A stretch of DNA of 64,000 nucleotides, taken from Brachypodium distachyon. Its lineage: Eukaryota > Streptophyta > Magnoliopsida > Poales > Poaceae. The notes beneath the pieces were generated by a model. It was not told the origin of the DNA and did no database searches. It was given only the letters and a program-made list of their open reading frames with translations. Position numbers and translations under genes: made by a program. Positions within the stretch are counted from its first letter, which is position 1. Every line of letters starts with the position of its first letter. The DNA is taken from positions 19,840,001 through 19,904,000 of the forward strand of contig NC_016133.3 of the NCBI RefSeq assembly GCF_000005505.3. The letters are read 5' to 3'. Shown in pieces: positions 54,185 through 63,841 of the stretch.

Positions 54185-56887
54185 ATGTCCGGTGTAGTGA
54201 AGTTCGTTTTTTACTACGGTTCCAGAACTGTCTTAACAACCGAGCACGGAGCTGATCTGAGTCAGTTTAAGTATGTGGAGTTGGATCTAACGGCCCCTCA
54301 AACATGGACGTTTAGTCAGCTGCAGGAATGGTTGGTACAATGTTTAGCGCTCAATCCTGAAACATACACCGTCCGTGTGCAAGCATTGTGGACCAAGTCA
54401 AGTTCAAATATTTTCTGGGTTTTGAGGCTGATAGACCGGACATCAAAGTGGGTGCGCTGGTTAGAAAGTTGCGAGAAAAGGGGAACTACACCTGTCGCCT
54501 TAATCCAGGTTGTCGCTCATGAGACCAATCCAGCTGAAGGCGAGGGTGAATCAAGTTATGACTTGTCCAATGCAAACTCTGTGTCGAATGCTGGAGGTGG
54601 TGGTTATGAATCAGGCCAGAGCTCCGGGGCAGTAGGAGAGGATGAGTACACTGGCGAGGTAGATGCGGACGAAGAAGATGGTCATTTGCAGAACGAGATG
54701 GAGGATGAAGATACAGATGGTCGTAGTTCTTATGACGATGAGTCTCATGAGTCGGACGAAGAGGAGGTGCCGATTCCTGCATCATGGAATCAACACTTCT
54801 CTTCAGCTATGACCGTGAACGATGGGCATGACTCTGCATGGCAATATCATCAGAACAACATTGCGAAGGGTGCCAGATTTCCTGACAAGAAACATCTGCA
54901 GGACGCCATAGTTGCTTGGGCAATGTCCACGCAAAGGGTTTTCAAAACAACAGTCTCTTCACAAAAATATCTGACAATGAAGTGTGAACAAATAGATTGT
55001 CCCGGGAGGGTGCATGGCTATGTTCCTAAGTATGACACAGATTGGGTTGTGAGTGACTTGGCGTTGCACACATGTGTCATTCCCAGTATCCCTCAAGACC
55101 ATCGTAACCTCTCGTCGACGCTTCTTGCTCGGTTGCTTTACACGGAGATAGTGGAGAGCAAAGCAATGGAAGTGAAGGCCATCATGCATAAGGTCAGGGT
55201 CAGGTTTAAGTACAACATTTCGTATGGCAAGGCTTGGAGGGCTAAGCAGAGGGCTCTTGAGGAAAGATTTGGTTCGTTTTTCGACTCGTATGACTTTGTT
55301 GTCCGCCTCCTCCATACACTGCAAGCCCGTAATCCAGGCACCTATGTCGACATCCAACACTTCCTGCACCCAGAGTATCCAACTGTGAGGGTGCTGCAAC
55401 GACTGTTCTTCACTTTCGGTGTATGCGTCCAAGCTTTCCATCATTGTCGACCGGTGTTATGCGTAGATGGAACTTTTCTCACTGGCAAATACAGGGGGCA
55501 GATCTTGACCGCCATTGGTCAAGACGGCAACAATCAAATCGTGCCGCTCGCATTTGCTTTCGTGGAGGGTGAGAACACTGAAAGTTGGTTATGGTCTTTC
55601 AGGCAGCTCAAGAGAGCAGTTATGCATGATAAGCCGAATGTGTGCATCCTTCATGACAAACATGCAGGCATACTCAGTGCGATAAGGACACTGACAAACG
55701 CTGGGCCTGATGAACAGACTCCATGGCAGGACATGCAGAGTCGTTGGTGCATGCGGCATTTGGGGGCCAACTTCTTCTCGCAGTTCAGGAACAAGTCACT
55801 TATGAATCTATTCAAGAAACTCTGCAAACAGAACCAACAATGGAAGTACACTAGGATACGTGGTTACCTTGATGAGTTCACGAAGAAACATGTTAGGGAG
55901 AGGACAGCGGCACGAAACGCGGCGGTAGCAGCACATGTAGTTGGAACAGGACCATCTGAGGAAGAACCTGTTGGGCTTTGTGACTTGCCAGGGTTTGACC
56001 CACCCGGCACTAGGAGAAGGGTTGGGAGGCAGATTAAAAAATTTCAGTAGTGGATAGAGCACGAGCCTCTGGAGCGGTGGTCTTTGCTACATGACACACA
56101 TGGCGCTAGGTACGGCGTCATGACTACTAACCTGGCAGAGACATACAACTTTGTCCTGAGGGGAAATAGGGCTTTACCACTTACAGCCATCGTCGAGGGT
56201 ATTTTCCATGGCACGGTGAAGTATTTCAGAGAAAGACGACAGAGAGCTGAAATGCATATCATGAACAATCCAAATACACCGTACTGTGAAAAGGTTATGA
56301 AGTACATGGATGAGAAGATGGAAAAAGCTAGGTCTCATACTGTCGTCGCCATCGGTAATCAAGAACACAGGTTTGAGGTGCGCTTGCCAACTGACAAGTT
56401 CGGCGTTGGAAATGAATTGAGGACACAGGAGGTGAAGATTGGAAATGAAGCGTGGCCAACGTGTGAGTGCACCTGCAACAAACCAAAGTTGCTTCACCTT
56501 CCTTGCTCACATGTACTTGCTGCTTGCGGGCAGCTAGGGATGGACGCAATCTCATTTGTGTCTCCCTATTACCTGAAAGAGTCTGTGCTTAGCACATGGA
56601 CGGGTGAGATGCTAGGGTTTCGTGCAATGGGCAATTTCAACAAGGTAACCCCTGGTGAAAAGCGGTACATCCCTGACCCCGGGCTATTGCGGACAGGCAC
56701 AGGCAGACGCCCGTCCAGGCGCATCCGAAATGATATGGATGAATCTGAAGCCGGAGGACCGTCACGACAATGTTTTCTATGCAACCATTTTGGCCACAGG
56801 GACACTTATTGTCCAACTTTCGGTACTGGTGGAGCTACTGCCCGTGGAAGAGGGAGACGTGGACGACGAGGGAGAGGAAGAAAGTAG
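54185..56887 (+). pseudogene. MURA-type Mutator transposase with one in-frame TAG
   Basis: A single frame of 900 codons is interrupted only by TAG at 56,048-56,050 (codon 622). In order: an N-terminal PB1-like domain (about 1-90), an acidic linker (about 110-200), the MuDR DNA-binding zinc domain (GARFPDKKHLQDAIVAWAMS, with Cys and His in MKCEQIDCPGRVHG and LALHTC), and the MULE catalytic domain with Asp428 in CVDGTFL, Asp491 in ILHDKHAG and a probable third acid, Glu652, in NLAETYN. Then come a SWIM finger (CECTCNKPKLLHLPCSH, about 758-774) and a CCHC knuckle CFLCNHFGHRDTYC near 862, followed by an RG-rich end. The stop sits between the second and third catalytic residues, so the shortened product could bind DNA but should not cut. 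Everything after the stop is conserved and in frame, so the change is recent or is read through. Confidence 0.9.
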
Positions 56888-56889
56888 GC

Positions 56890-57190
56890 TTATCATGCAT
56901 ATGTGAAACTATGTGTTAATTTGTACCTTATGTTTTAATTTGTACTATATGTGAAACTTTGTGTTAATTTGTACTCCATGAAACTATGTGTTAATTTGTA
57001 CTCTATGTGGAACTAAGTTTTGTTTAGTACTCTGTGAAACTAAGTGTTAATTTGTGCCCTATGTTTTAATTTGTACTCTGTGTGGAACTGTGTGTTAATT
57101 TTACGCTTTTTTCAACTATGTATTAATATGTACTCTCGGTTTAACTATGCTTAACTTTAATTTGTATGTCTAACTATGTTTATAAATGTT
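56890..57190 (+). repeat. 30 bp-type repeats between MURA and the PMD gene
   Basis: ACTATGTGTTAATTTGTACT and close variants (TATGTTTTAATTTGTACT, GTGGAACTGTGTGTTAATTT) repeat about ten times with variable spacing. The same phrase appears in the first complete intron of the downstream gene (57,775-57,845). It is spacer sequence and probably contains the MURA terminator. Confidence 0.75.
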
Positions 57191-57201
57191 GCAGGCACAA
57201 A

Positions 57202-60059
57202 ATGGAGAGAGTATCATTGCTATCTCCAGAGATTGAGAGTAAGCATCGGGCTGCTCGATTGGTGGCACATCCTGAGAGTGTCGAGCCCCTTGTCATGCGC
57301 ACTCCTAACGAAAATTGGATGATACATCCTGCCTGGATTCAGCGATATTTATTCAATCATCCCTTGCATGTCCATTTTATTTATTCATCCGTTGCATGTA
57401 CATTTCATTCAATAATCCGTTGCATTTACATTTTATTTATTCATCTGTTACATGTCCATTTTATTTATGCAGTTTGAAGTGGGCTGGCCTTTTATCTTTC
57501 GCACGACTTGTTGAGGCAACTCATGCGGAAATGGTAGAGGGCGAGCGACGAGGCTTCAATTCTACACGGGTACAAATTGACCACTCGCTGCTGAGCTGCT
57601 TAGTGGACAGATGGAGACCCGAGACACACACGTTTCACTTTCGCTGGGGAGAGATGGCTCCTACTCTTCAGGATGTGTCGATGCTGCTGGGACTACCATT
57701 GGTGGGTGAGCCCATAGGACCGTTGCAGGCACCAGCTGATTGGCAGGAGGGTACGGCACTACGCTTTCAAGGTATGTGTTAATTCGTGCTCTGTGTTTTA
57801 ATTTGTACTCTATGTGGAACTATGTGTTAATTTGTGCTCTACGTTTTCAAGGTATTCTTGCCGGAGCTGGGCCACTCACCTCGGAGACTCACGGACCTAA
57901 GCTAGATTGGTTGCTCAATTAACAGGTTAGATCGATGTGTTTTAAGTTAATATATCTAAGAGCATAGCTCATATACTTGCATGGGTTTACTAACACTTGG
58001 TTTTTGTTGCATGCAGATTCAGAAGTTTGGGTATCTAGAGACCCAAATGACTGAGTCTCAGATCACTCGGAGCCTTGAGGCATATATAATGTGGCTTCTC
58101 GGGAAGGTGATGTTCACCGAGAACCACGTCACCACCATTAGCGCACGCTATATCCCTATTGCAGTGGAGATCGCGAATGCAACTTGTGGTGACGACATCA
58201 CATAGAGGAGTTGGGGTTCGGCCGTCTTAGCTGCTACGTACCGAGGTATGTGCAACGCTTGCCAGCTTGCGTCGCCGAAGTCAGCCCTGCTTGGATGTCC
58301 TTTATTGTTGCAGCTCTGGTCGTGGGAGAGGCTTTCTAACGGCCGACCAGACGTTACGGGTGATCACCCTAACCCTGAGCAGGAGTTGTTTGACTTAGAA
58401 CACATCGACCTGCCTACTTTCGCGACAATTTGGACACGTAGCAAGGTATGTCGAATGTGAAATTCATACATTAGTTTACATAAACCATGAATGAAGCTAA
58501 CTTCTTTTTTTTACAGAGACGCTTTGCACACGATCAGGTCAGGAATTGCTACCCATCATTCAACGAGCAGTTCGACGTGTTGCACTCTGAGGCGGTTGTC
58601 TGGGAGCCGTACACACAGGACGCCATCGAGGATAGATACCCTGGCGGGATGTCCACGGTCTACACGAGAGATTACGCTTACTGGATGACAAAATCAAAGA
58701 TCATCTTTGACGTCTGCGTGGAGGAGATGGCCCAGCAGAGGGTCATGAGGCAGTTTGGGGCACGCCAGTTGGTCGTTCCTCCACCGACGGAGGATCCACT
58801 TCCACAGGTCGTCCACAGGTATGTGCAGTTCTCCAATTTATGATTGTCGTCCAGAATTGTCCATAATTTAATTGTTCAACTTTCTATTGCGATCTCAGAT
58901 TTACCAGGAAGGGAAGTACCAGGACCCAGACTCAGTGGCTGCAGAGGGTTCAGTCGTACGTCACAGAGTGGGAGACTGCGACGACACGGGTTTGGCCATT
59001 GGCGGCCTTTGATCTCGATCTATTCAACGGATATTTGCAGAGGTACATGACAGCTACCCGATTGACCATCATTCAGCACTCTCACCCCCAGGAAATAGCC
59101 GAGCTGAGTTTGCAAGATATGTACCCTAGCCAGTCTACTTCAGGCTCTAGACAGCACGCGGTAAGTATCTTCTCTTAACATAATGCATGTGTTTGTTACG
59201 TACTTTGCCATATATATGTAATACTCTTCGTGCCAATTGCAGGCTCAGCTGACACAGGATTTACAGGCCGAGTTCGCTGCGTATGGATGTTCGCTTTCGA
59301 CCGGTCCACTTCTACTACCACGGGAGCCGCACCGGTCCTGGCTTAGACGAATGGAGGAGAAGCTACGCTCTGTTTACGCGGCTATCACGTGCACCCGCAC
59401 TTCGGACGTCGTTCACCACCAGGCGTCCGTACGGCCCCCTCGTCGCTCCACGCACCAGCAGCGGCCACGTCGGCAGGAAGCACCGCACCCGTCCACGTCT
59501 ACCAGAGCAGTCGACACCCAGGCCACCACCTCCTGAGCAGGCCGGAGGTTCGTCGTGGCACCAGCCGTAGTCTTCTTTCGACTATTGGCACCAGCAGTAG
59601 CCCTCTTTTGAGGCTGGAGGTTCGGCGTGGCACCAGCATCAACCCTCTTTTGAGGCTGGAGGTTCGTCATGGCAGCACCAGCAGAGTCCCAGGATGAACT
59701 TCGAGTTTCGTCCACAGACCCAGCCATAGGGTATGTATATTTCTATCTATTGTGTTCATTACCGTGACTGCTATGCAATTGTAATGCTAAGTACTTTCCC
59801 ACATGCAGGAGCCTACGGGCATCAGTCGTCGTTGTCCAAACCCTCGTGGGGTAGTGAGCAGGATCATGCTCAAGGAGAGGACTATTCTGTCCAACACAGC
59901 TGGATGTTCAGTACTCCGCCACCAGACCCCACACAGGAGGATACACAGTATCGTGAGGATGGGTCCGTGATTCCTCCGCGCAACGTAGTGCCACCTCATA
60001 GGTATGGCTGGACCACGCAACAGGCACCCTCGGAACGCCGTCCCAGACGTCATGCCTGA
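57202..60059 (+). pseudogene. Plant mobile domain (PMD, aminotransferase-like) gene in the MULE
   Basis: A spliced gene of about eight exons. Supported blocks are 57,202 to about 57,360, 57,473-57,771, 57,852-57,925, 58,017-58,445, 58,517-58,818, 58,899-59,160, 59,243 to about 59,730 and 59,809-60,059, all but the first with GT/AG ends and matching phases. The product shows PMD landmarks: AGLLSFARLVEATH, DRWRPETHTFHFRWGEMAPT, LQDVSMLLGLPLVGEP, LLLQLWSWERL. Known fact: PMD proteins are plant-specific, occur in transposons and include the host proteins MAIN and MAIL1, which act in silencing and genome stability. Lesions are TAA at 57,920, TAG at 58,203 and three TAGs in the Gln-rich tail (59,568, 59,598, 59,727), where PSFEAGGSxWHQ is tandemly repeated. 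It is therefore probably a pseudogene in this copy. Confidence 0.75.
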
Positions 60060-60199
60060 TATTTGGATGTAGGTCCTATGTATGAGAGAGACATGTTACT
60101 AATTTTCGCATTCTTATTCAAGTTACATTTGCATATAAATAACGGCAAGACTTAAATACATATGCAATAGAAAGACTGAGATTAAAACCGACAACTTAA

Positions 60200-60370
60200 A
60201 ATAGACGGGAAACGGTGGCGGTAAAAGAAGGGGGGAAAAGGAGGCGGGAAACGGTGGCGCAAAAACGAGGCGGGAAACGCTGGTGGGAAAAGGAGGCGGG
60301 AAACGGTGGCGCGAAAAGGAGGCGGGAAAACCAGGCGGGAAAAAGAGGAGGGAAACGGTGGCGGGAGAAT
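60200..60370 (+). promoter_or_regulatory. 26 bp minisatellite of E2F-like sites upstream of the third MULE gene
   Basis: GGCGGGAAA occurs exactly at 60,243, 60,269, 60,295, 60,321 and 60,334, the first four at a strict 26-base spacing. A further variant, GACGGGAAA, lies near 60,204, and GGCGCGAAA at 60,308. TTTCCCGCC and TTTCGCGCC are classic E2F/DP-binding sequences. The array ends about 45 bases before a TATA box, the position of a proximal promoter module. Regulation by E2F is an inference. Confidence 0.6.
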
Positions 60371-60383
60371 GAGTTTGAGAGCC

Positions 60384-60391
60384 TATAAATA
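60384..60391 (+). promoter_or_regulatory. TATA box of the GRF zinc-finger gene
   Basis: TATAAATA, 76 bases before the ATG at 60,460 and just downstream of the minisatellite. It marks this gene as having its own promoter rather than being read through from the PMD gene. Confidence 0.6.
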
Positions 60392-60459
60392 CCTCATCTC
60401 CGGTAGTCATCCAAGCATCTTTCCCACTACTGTTTTTTCCAATATTCCAGTGTCCCCAA

Positions 60460-61123
60460 ATGAGTTTGCCTTGCTCGGACCAGGGCGAGAGGCCGAGGAG
60501 GATGAAAGATGCGATGTTGCCTCGGGGGGTGGAACATCTCAGGTGTTGGTGCGGCAATCTATGCAAGGTGAAGGAGGTGACAGATTTTTTAGATAAGCTG
60601 GGCATGAGGTTTTTCATGTGCGGGAACTATGAGTATGAACCACCTGTCCCGGTTTCGCTATACGACAAGCCTCCGGTAAGCACATTTAGGTGTTCTAAAA
60701 CATGTTTTCTGTGTCATAGCAGATTTGTAACAGTAGGCTTTTTTGTAGTCTCCTCCGCCCCTATGCATGTGGTATCGTTGGATTGACACGGAGATGCCGG
60801 ATTGGGCGGTGGAAGAGATCAAAACAAGGTCCCGAAATGCATGGCAGCGTTTCCACGCGGAGGAGCGTGCGGAAAAAGCTACAGCCCGGGAGAAGGAGGA
60901 GCAAGAGAGAGAGATGAAAGAGCATAGGGAGGAACAACGTCGTTGGATTGACGAAGCACTAAGGAAAAACAAGGAGAAAGCGCTTGAGATGCAAGAGGAG
61001 GAACGAAGGCGCAAGGATGCTCGTGAGGCAGAAAGGGAGAGGCAAAGAGAAAGGGCCGTCGTGGCAAAGGCTGCAGAAGAATGTGGCGATACGAGCGGAA
61101 AATGGCCTAAGTGGACTCAGTAG
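60460..61123 (+). CDS. GRF-type zinc finger and coiled-coil protein (third MULE gene)
   Basis: Two exons, 60,460-60,675 and 60,749-61,123, encode about 196 residues. The donor is G|GTAAGC, the acceptor TTTTTGTAG, phase 0. Exon 1 has CWCGNLCKVKEVTDFL, then GMRFFMCGNYEYEPP. Exon 2 continues LCMWYRWIDTEMPDWAVEE. The spacing C-x-C...RFFxC...CxWYRWID fits the zf-GRF fold, a single-stranded nucleic-acid-binding zinc finger. A long, highly charged helix follows (about residues 95-180, runs of Glu/Arg/Lys such as KEEQEREMKEHREEQRRW), very likely a coiled coil. No stop or frameshift is present, unlike the two upstream genes. The role in transposition is unknown. A DNA-binding or complex-forming accessory protein is a guess. 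Confidence 0.7.
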
Positions 61124-61580
61124 TGCTTGTGTTTCTAATGTATTTGCTATCTTTAATTATGTCCAATTGCGATATTACCAATGTATGTTAATTTAGTCGT
61201 GCCTTGGTTCCGTAACCAGCACATTATCGATGTATGTTAATTTATCCAAATGTCAAGTCTTTCAGTTCAAACAAACCGCAAAGAATCGACACGGAAATTG
61301 TCCAGCAAATTATCGATATATGTTACTCTTTATCCAAGTTGTCAAGTCTTTTAGTTCAAAAAACCGCAAGGATTCGAGAAAAAAAATGGGCCTCGGCTGT
61401 GTATGCCTTGCTCATGCAACGAACTAGCGGCGAAGACTAATTACTTCCAATCGGATTCGGCGTGTTACTTTTATCCATGTTGTCGAGTATTTTAGTTCAA
61501 AAGACCGGAAGGATCCGAAGAAAAAAATGAAATTACTTCGAATCTGCGCAGGAAAAAATGGAATTACTTCGATCGGAAAA
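61124..61580 (+). other. MULE 3' region before the right inverted repeat
   Basis: AT-rich, non-coding. Two or three diverged copies of a phrase around CAAGTCTTTTAGTTCAAA (near 61,253, 61,340 and 61,486) show local duplication. Short frames here have no recognisable content. Confidence 0.5.
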
Positions 61581-61599
61581 AATGGAATTGGCTGGCCAG

Positions 61600-61887
61600 A
61601 ATCCAGTCGGCCTGGCCCAAACCAACTGGGCCGGTCGGCCTGGGCGAAGCCAATTGGGCTTCAGTCGGCCTGGCCCAGGCCGACTGGCGCGAGTGGGCCC
61701 CTCGGGCTAGGCCAGTGGCCTGCAGTCGGCCTGGCCAAGGCCGACTGGGCCTACTCGGCTTGGGCCAGGCCGACTGGGCCCACTCGGCCTCGCCCAGACC
61801 GAGGGCGTATTATTTTTGAGATTTTTGAAAAAGGCGTATTATTTTCAGAAATGATTAAAAAATTCGTATTATTTAAAAAAAATTAGC
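61600..61887 (-). repeat. MULE terminal inverted repeat, right
   Basis: Inverted counterpart of 52,780-53,050. It has the same outer AT-rich block with CGTATTATT repeated three times and the inner field of CAGTCGGCCTGG and CCAGGCCGACTGG. Confidence 0.85.
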
Positions 61888-61896
61888 GATTTCAGA
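61888..61896. repeat. 9 bp target-site duplication of the MULE, right copy
   Basis: GATTTCAGA, identical to 52,771-52,779. Confidence 0.93.
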
Positions 61897-62516
61897 GGCG
61901 TATTTTAGTTCTAAAGTTGTATTCAAGCATTGTACCAATCCTAATGTAGGCAATCTGTGTTGTACTATGTATTGTTGTTGTACCGATTCTAAAGCCATGA
62001 CACTTGCGTGCATTCTGAAGCATTGTATCTGACATTGAGTTTGTTTATGAATTTAGAACCAAATTTCAAATAGAAAGCATTGTGTGTTCACATGTGTATC
62101 CCCTGATCTTAACCTGAAACTTACTCTATTGCAATGGCACTCTAGCAGCTGTCACAGATACAATAATCAGTTTGGCAACAAAATATTCAGTACTAGCAAT
62201 GAGGAGATACAATAATCAGTTTGGCAACAAAATACTCAGTACATGCATGATATTCAGTACGAACATTCAGAGATAAGATCCTCCAGTTTCAGGAGATTGT
62301 CATATTGCATACAACTCTCAGTTTGATAAAAAAGAGAGGCACAACACATTTAAAAATCATTTCAACATAAGAACTTCTTGTACTGCACTGAAACAAGCAT
62401 TGTGGAGCTTCAATAGAACCTGCATATTAACATGAACAGATAAGCATGATGTGTGAGCACATGATTTCTCATAGCAAAAATAATAATTGTGTGTATGGTA
62501 TCTACCTGTAGGGCTC
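61897..62516. other. Intergenic or 3' flank, no gene
   Basis: AT-rich. A 28-base phrase around AATAATCAGTTTGGCAACAA is present twice (62,160 and 62,209). It probably includes the 3' UTR of the FAR1-related gene on the minus strand. Confidence 0.5.
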
Positions 62517-63841
62517 TTAGCTATTGTTAGGGCAATTACGGCTGTCATGGAAGCCAACTTGGTTACACTTCTTGCATTTTCTACGCACTTTCTTTTTCGG
62601 TCCATCAATATTTTTCTTCCCTTTTACATCCTTATTTTGTTTCTCGTCTCCATTCTTATTTTGCTGCCCACCCTTGTCTAAGTGCCCCTTTATTCTTTTG
62701 CATCTCCCCTTTGTATGGACATCGGTTGGTGGATGGATATCAATTTGATTAGGCATACTACAACCAATGTATGCCTCGAATTCGTCTTGTCTACTAGGAT
62801 GATTGCCAACAACCATTTTTTGAGACATATTTCTTTTCATGTCAAGGAGAGTGTTTCTCAGTGCTTCCAATTCTTCGGGAGAGTGCTCAGCCAACCTAAT
62901 TGTGTCATCCAAGGTTTCACGTATCTCTGAAACCATTTTCCGCTTTGCCAAATCTAGAGAACTACTCTCATTCTCTTCAAGCAAATTGCCACATATATCA
63001 TATAGTACCCTCCTATTAACCATTTTCTTCCACCTTTCCAGAATTAAATGGCTAGGGAGCTCATTCATCTTTGCACCTCTCAAAACCACAATGATATTTC
63101 GGCACGGAATTCCACGTGTCTCAAATAACATGCAAGAGCAATGAGCACTCATAGATGATGTGTTGAGTTGAACTTCTCTAGGCTTGCAATTGGAAGAGTA
63201 GTCACCACTTATAATCACGGTTCTTGCATCTCCTTCATTTGATATGTTTTCAATCAAGCAATGATCTCTAGCTTCTTTCACCTCCTTTTGAAAAGCTTTG
63301 AAAACCTCATGGGTGAAGTATAGACTTGCATGCTTCTCAATCTCACAGGATGTAATCAATGGAGGCATTGAATTAAGACATTTATGGTCAGCCTTAAGTT
63401 CATTCTGACGTTGTTCTTCTAGGGCTGTACCTATCCTAATCCAAAACTCAACCAAAGCATGCTTGTAACCAATAAAGTGGTTGAAGAAAGAGTTCGCACT
63501 CTCTGACCTTGAAGTGGTTCTTAGAATCTCACCCACGAATACACCTCTGAAGTAGGCTGGTATCCATGACTCGCGAATTTCAAATCTCTTAGCAAACCAT
63601 GGATTGTCCTCAAGACAAACTAGGATGCATTGGTTGTACAAGTTAGTATATTTTAGATAAATTTGAACAAAATTGTGGCAATAATGGTACTCACACAAAC
63701 TGGGCCTTTGGTATCTCTCTTTTTTGGGGTACTAAAGCTATCCAGATTTGTCAGGGGAAGATTTATTTCCATATCATTGCGCCCTCCATCACTGCAATCG
63801 TTGGTTTGCATGACCAATAAAGAGTCATACTCAGGCTCCAT
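62517..63841 (-). pseudogene. FAR1-related (FRS-like) gene, internally deleted
   Basis: The long open part (about 63,640-62,517) encodes the C-terminal half of a FAR1-RELATED SEQUENCE protein: RESWIPAYFRGVFVGEILRT followed by TSRSESANSFF, a SWIM-like finger, and a terminal knuckle CKKCNQVGFHDSRNC in a Lys-rich tail. An upstream block (63,841-63,690) encodes a Met-started acidic N-terminus (MEPEYDSLLVMQTNDCSDGG) ending at a GTGAGT donor. The FAR1 DNA-binding domain and the MULE-derived catalytic core that belong between them are absent; only about 50-60 bases separate the blocks. The SWIM motif reads CSCMLFETRGIPCRN, with Asn where the last zinc ligand is normally His. FRS proteins are light-signalling transcription factors domesticated from MULE transposases. 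This copy may be a remnant or a short accessory form. Confidence 0.65.

Larger units (their letters stand above)
52780..61887 (+). mobile_element. Mutator-like transposable element, 9.1 kb, three genes
   Basis: The element starts GCTAATTTTTTTTAAATAAT and ends with its inverted complement ATTATTTAAAAAAAATTAGC. A 9-base duplication (GATTTCAGA) on both sides is the hallmark length for Mutator elements. Inside, all on the plus strand, are a MURA-type transposase (54,185-56,887), a plant-mobile-domain gene (57,202-60,059) and a GRF zinc-finger/coiled-coil gene (60,460-61,123). The clean ends and duplication point to an insertion that has not been rearranged, although the first two genes have collected a few stops. 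It lies in a repeat-rich intergenic region between the Copia remnant and a FAR1-related gene. Confidence 0.93.

Noticed and set aside
54185..56887. MURA as a domesticated host gene (FRS or MUSTANG type)
   Set aside because: It lies inside an element with intact inverted repeats and a 9 bp target duplication, so it belongs to a transposon, not to a domesticated gene.
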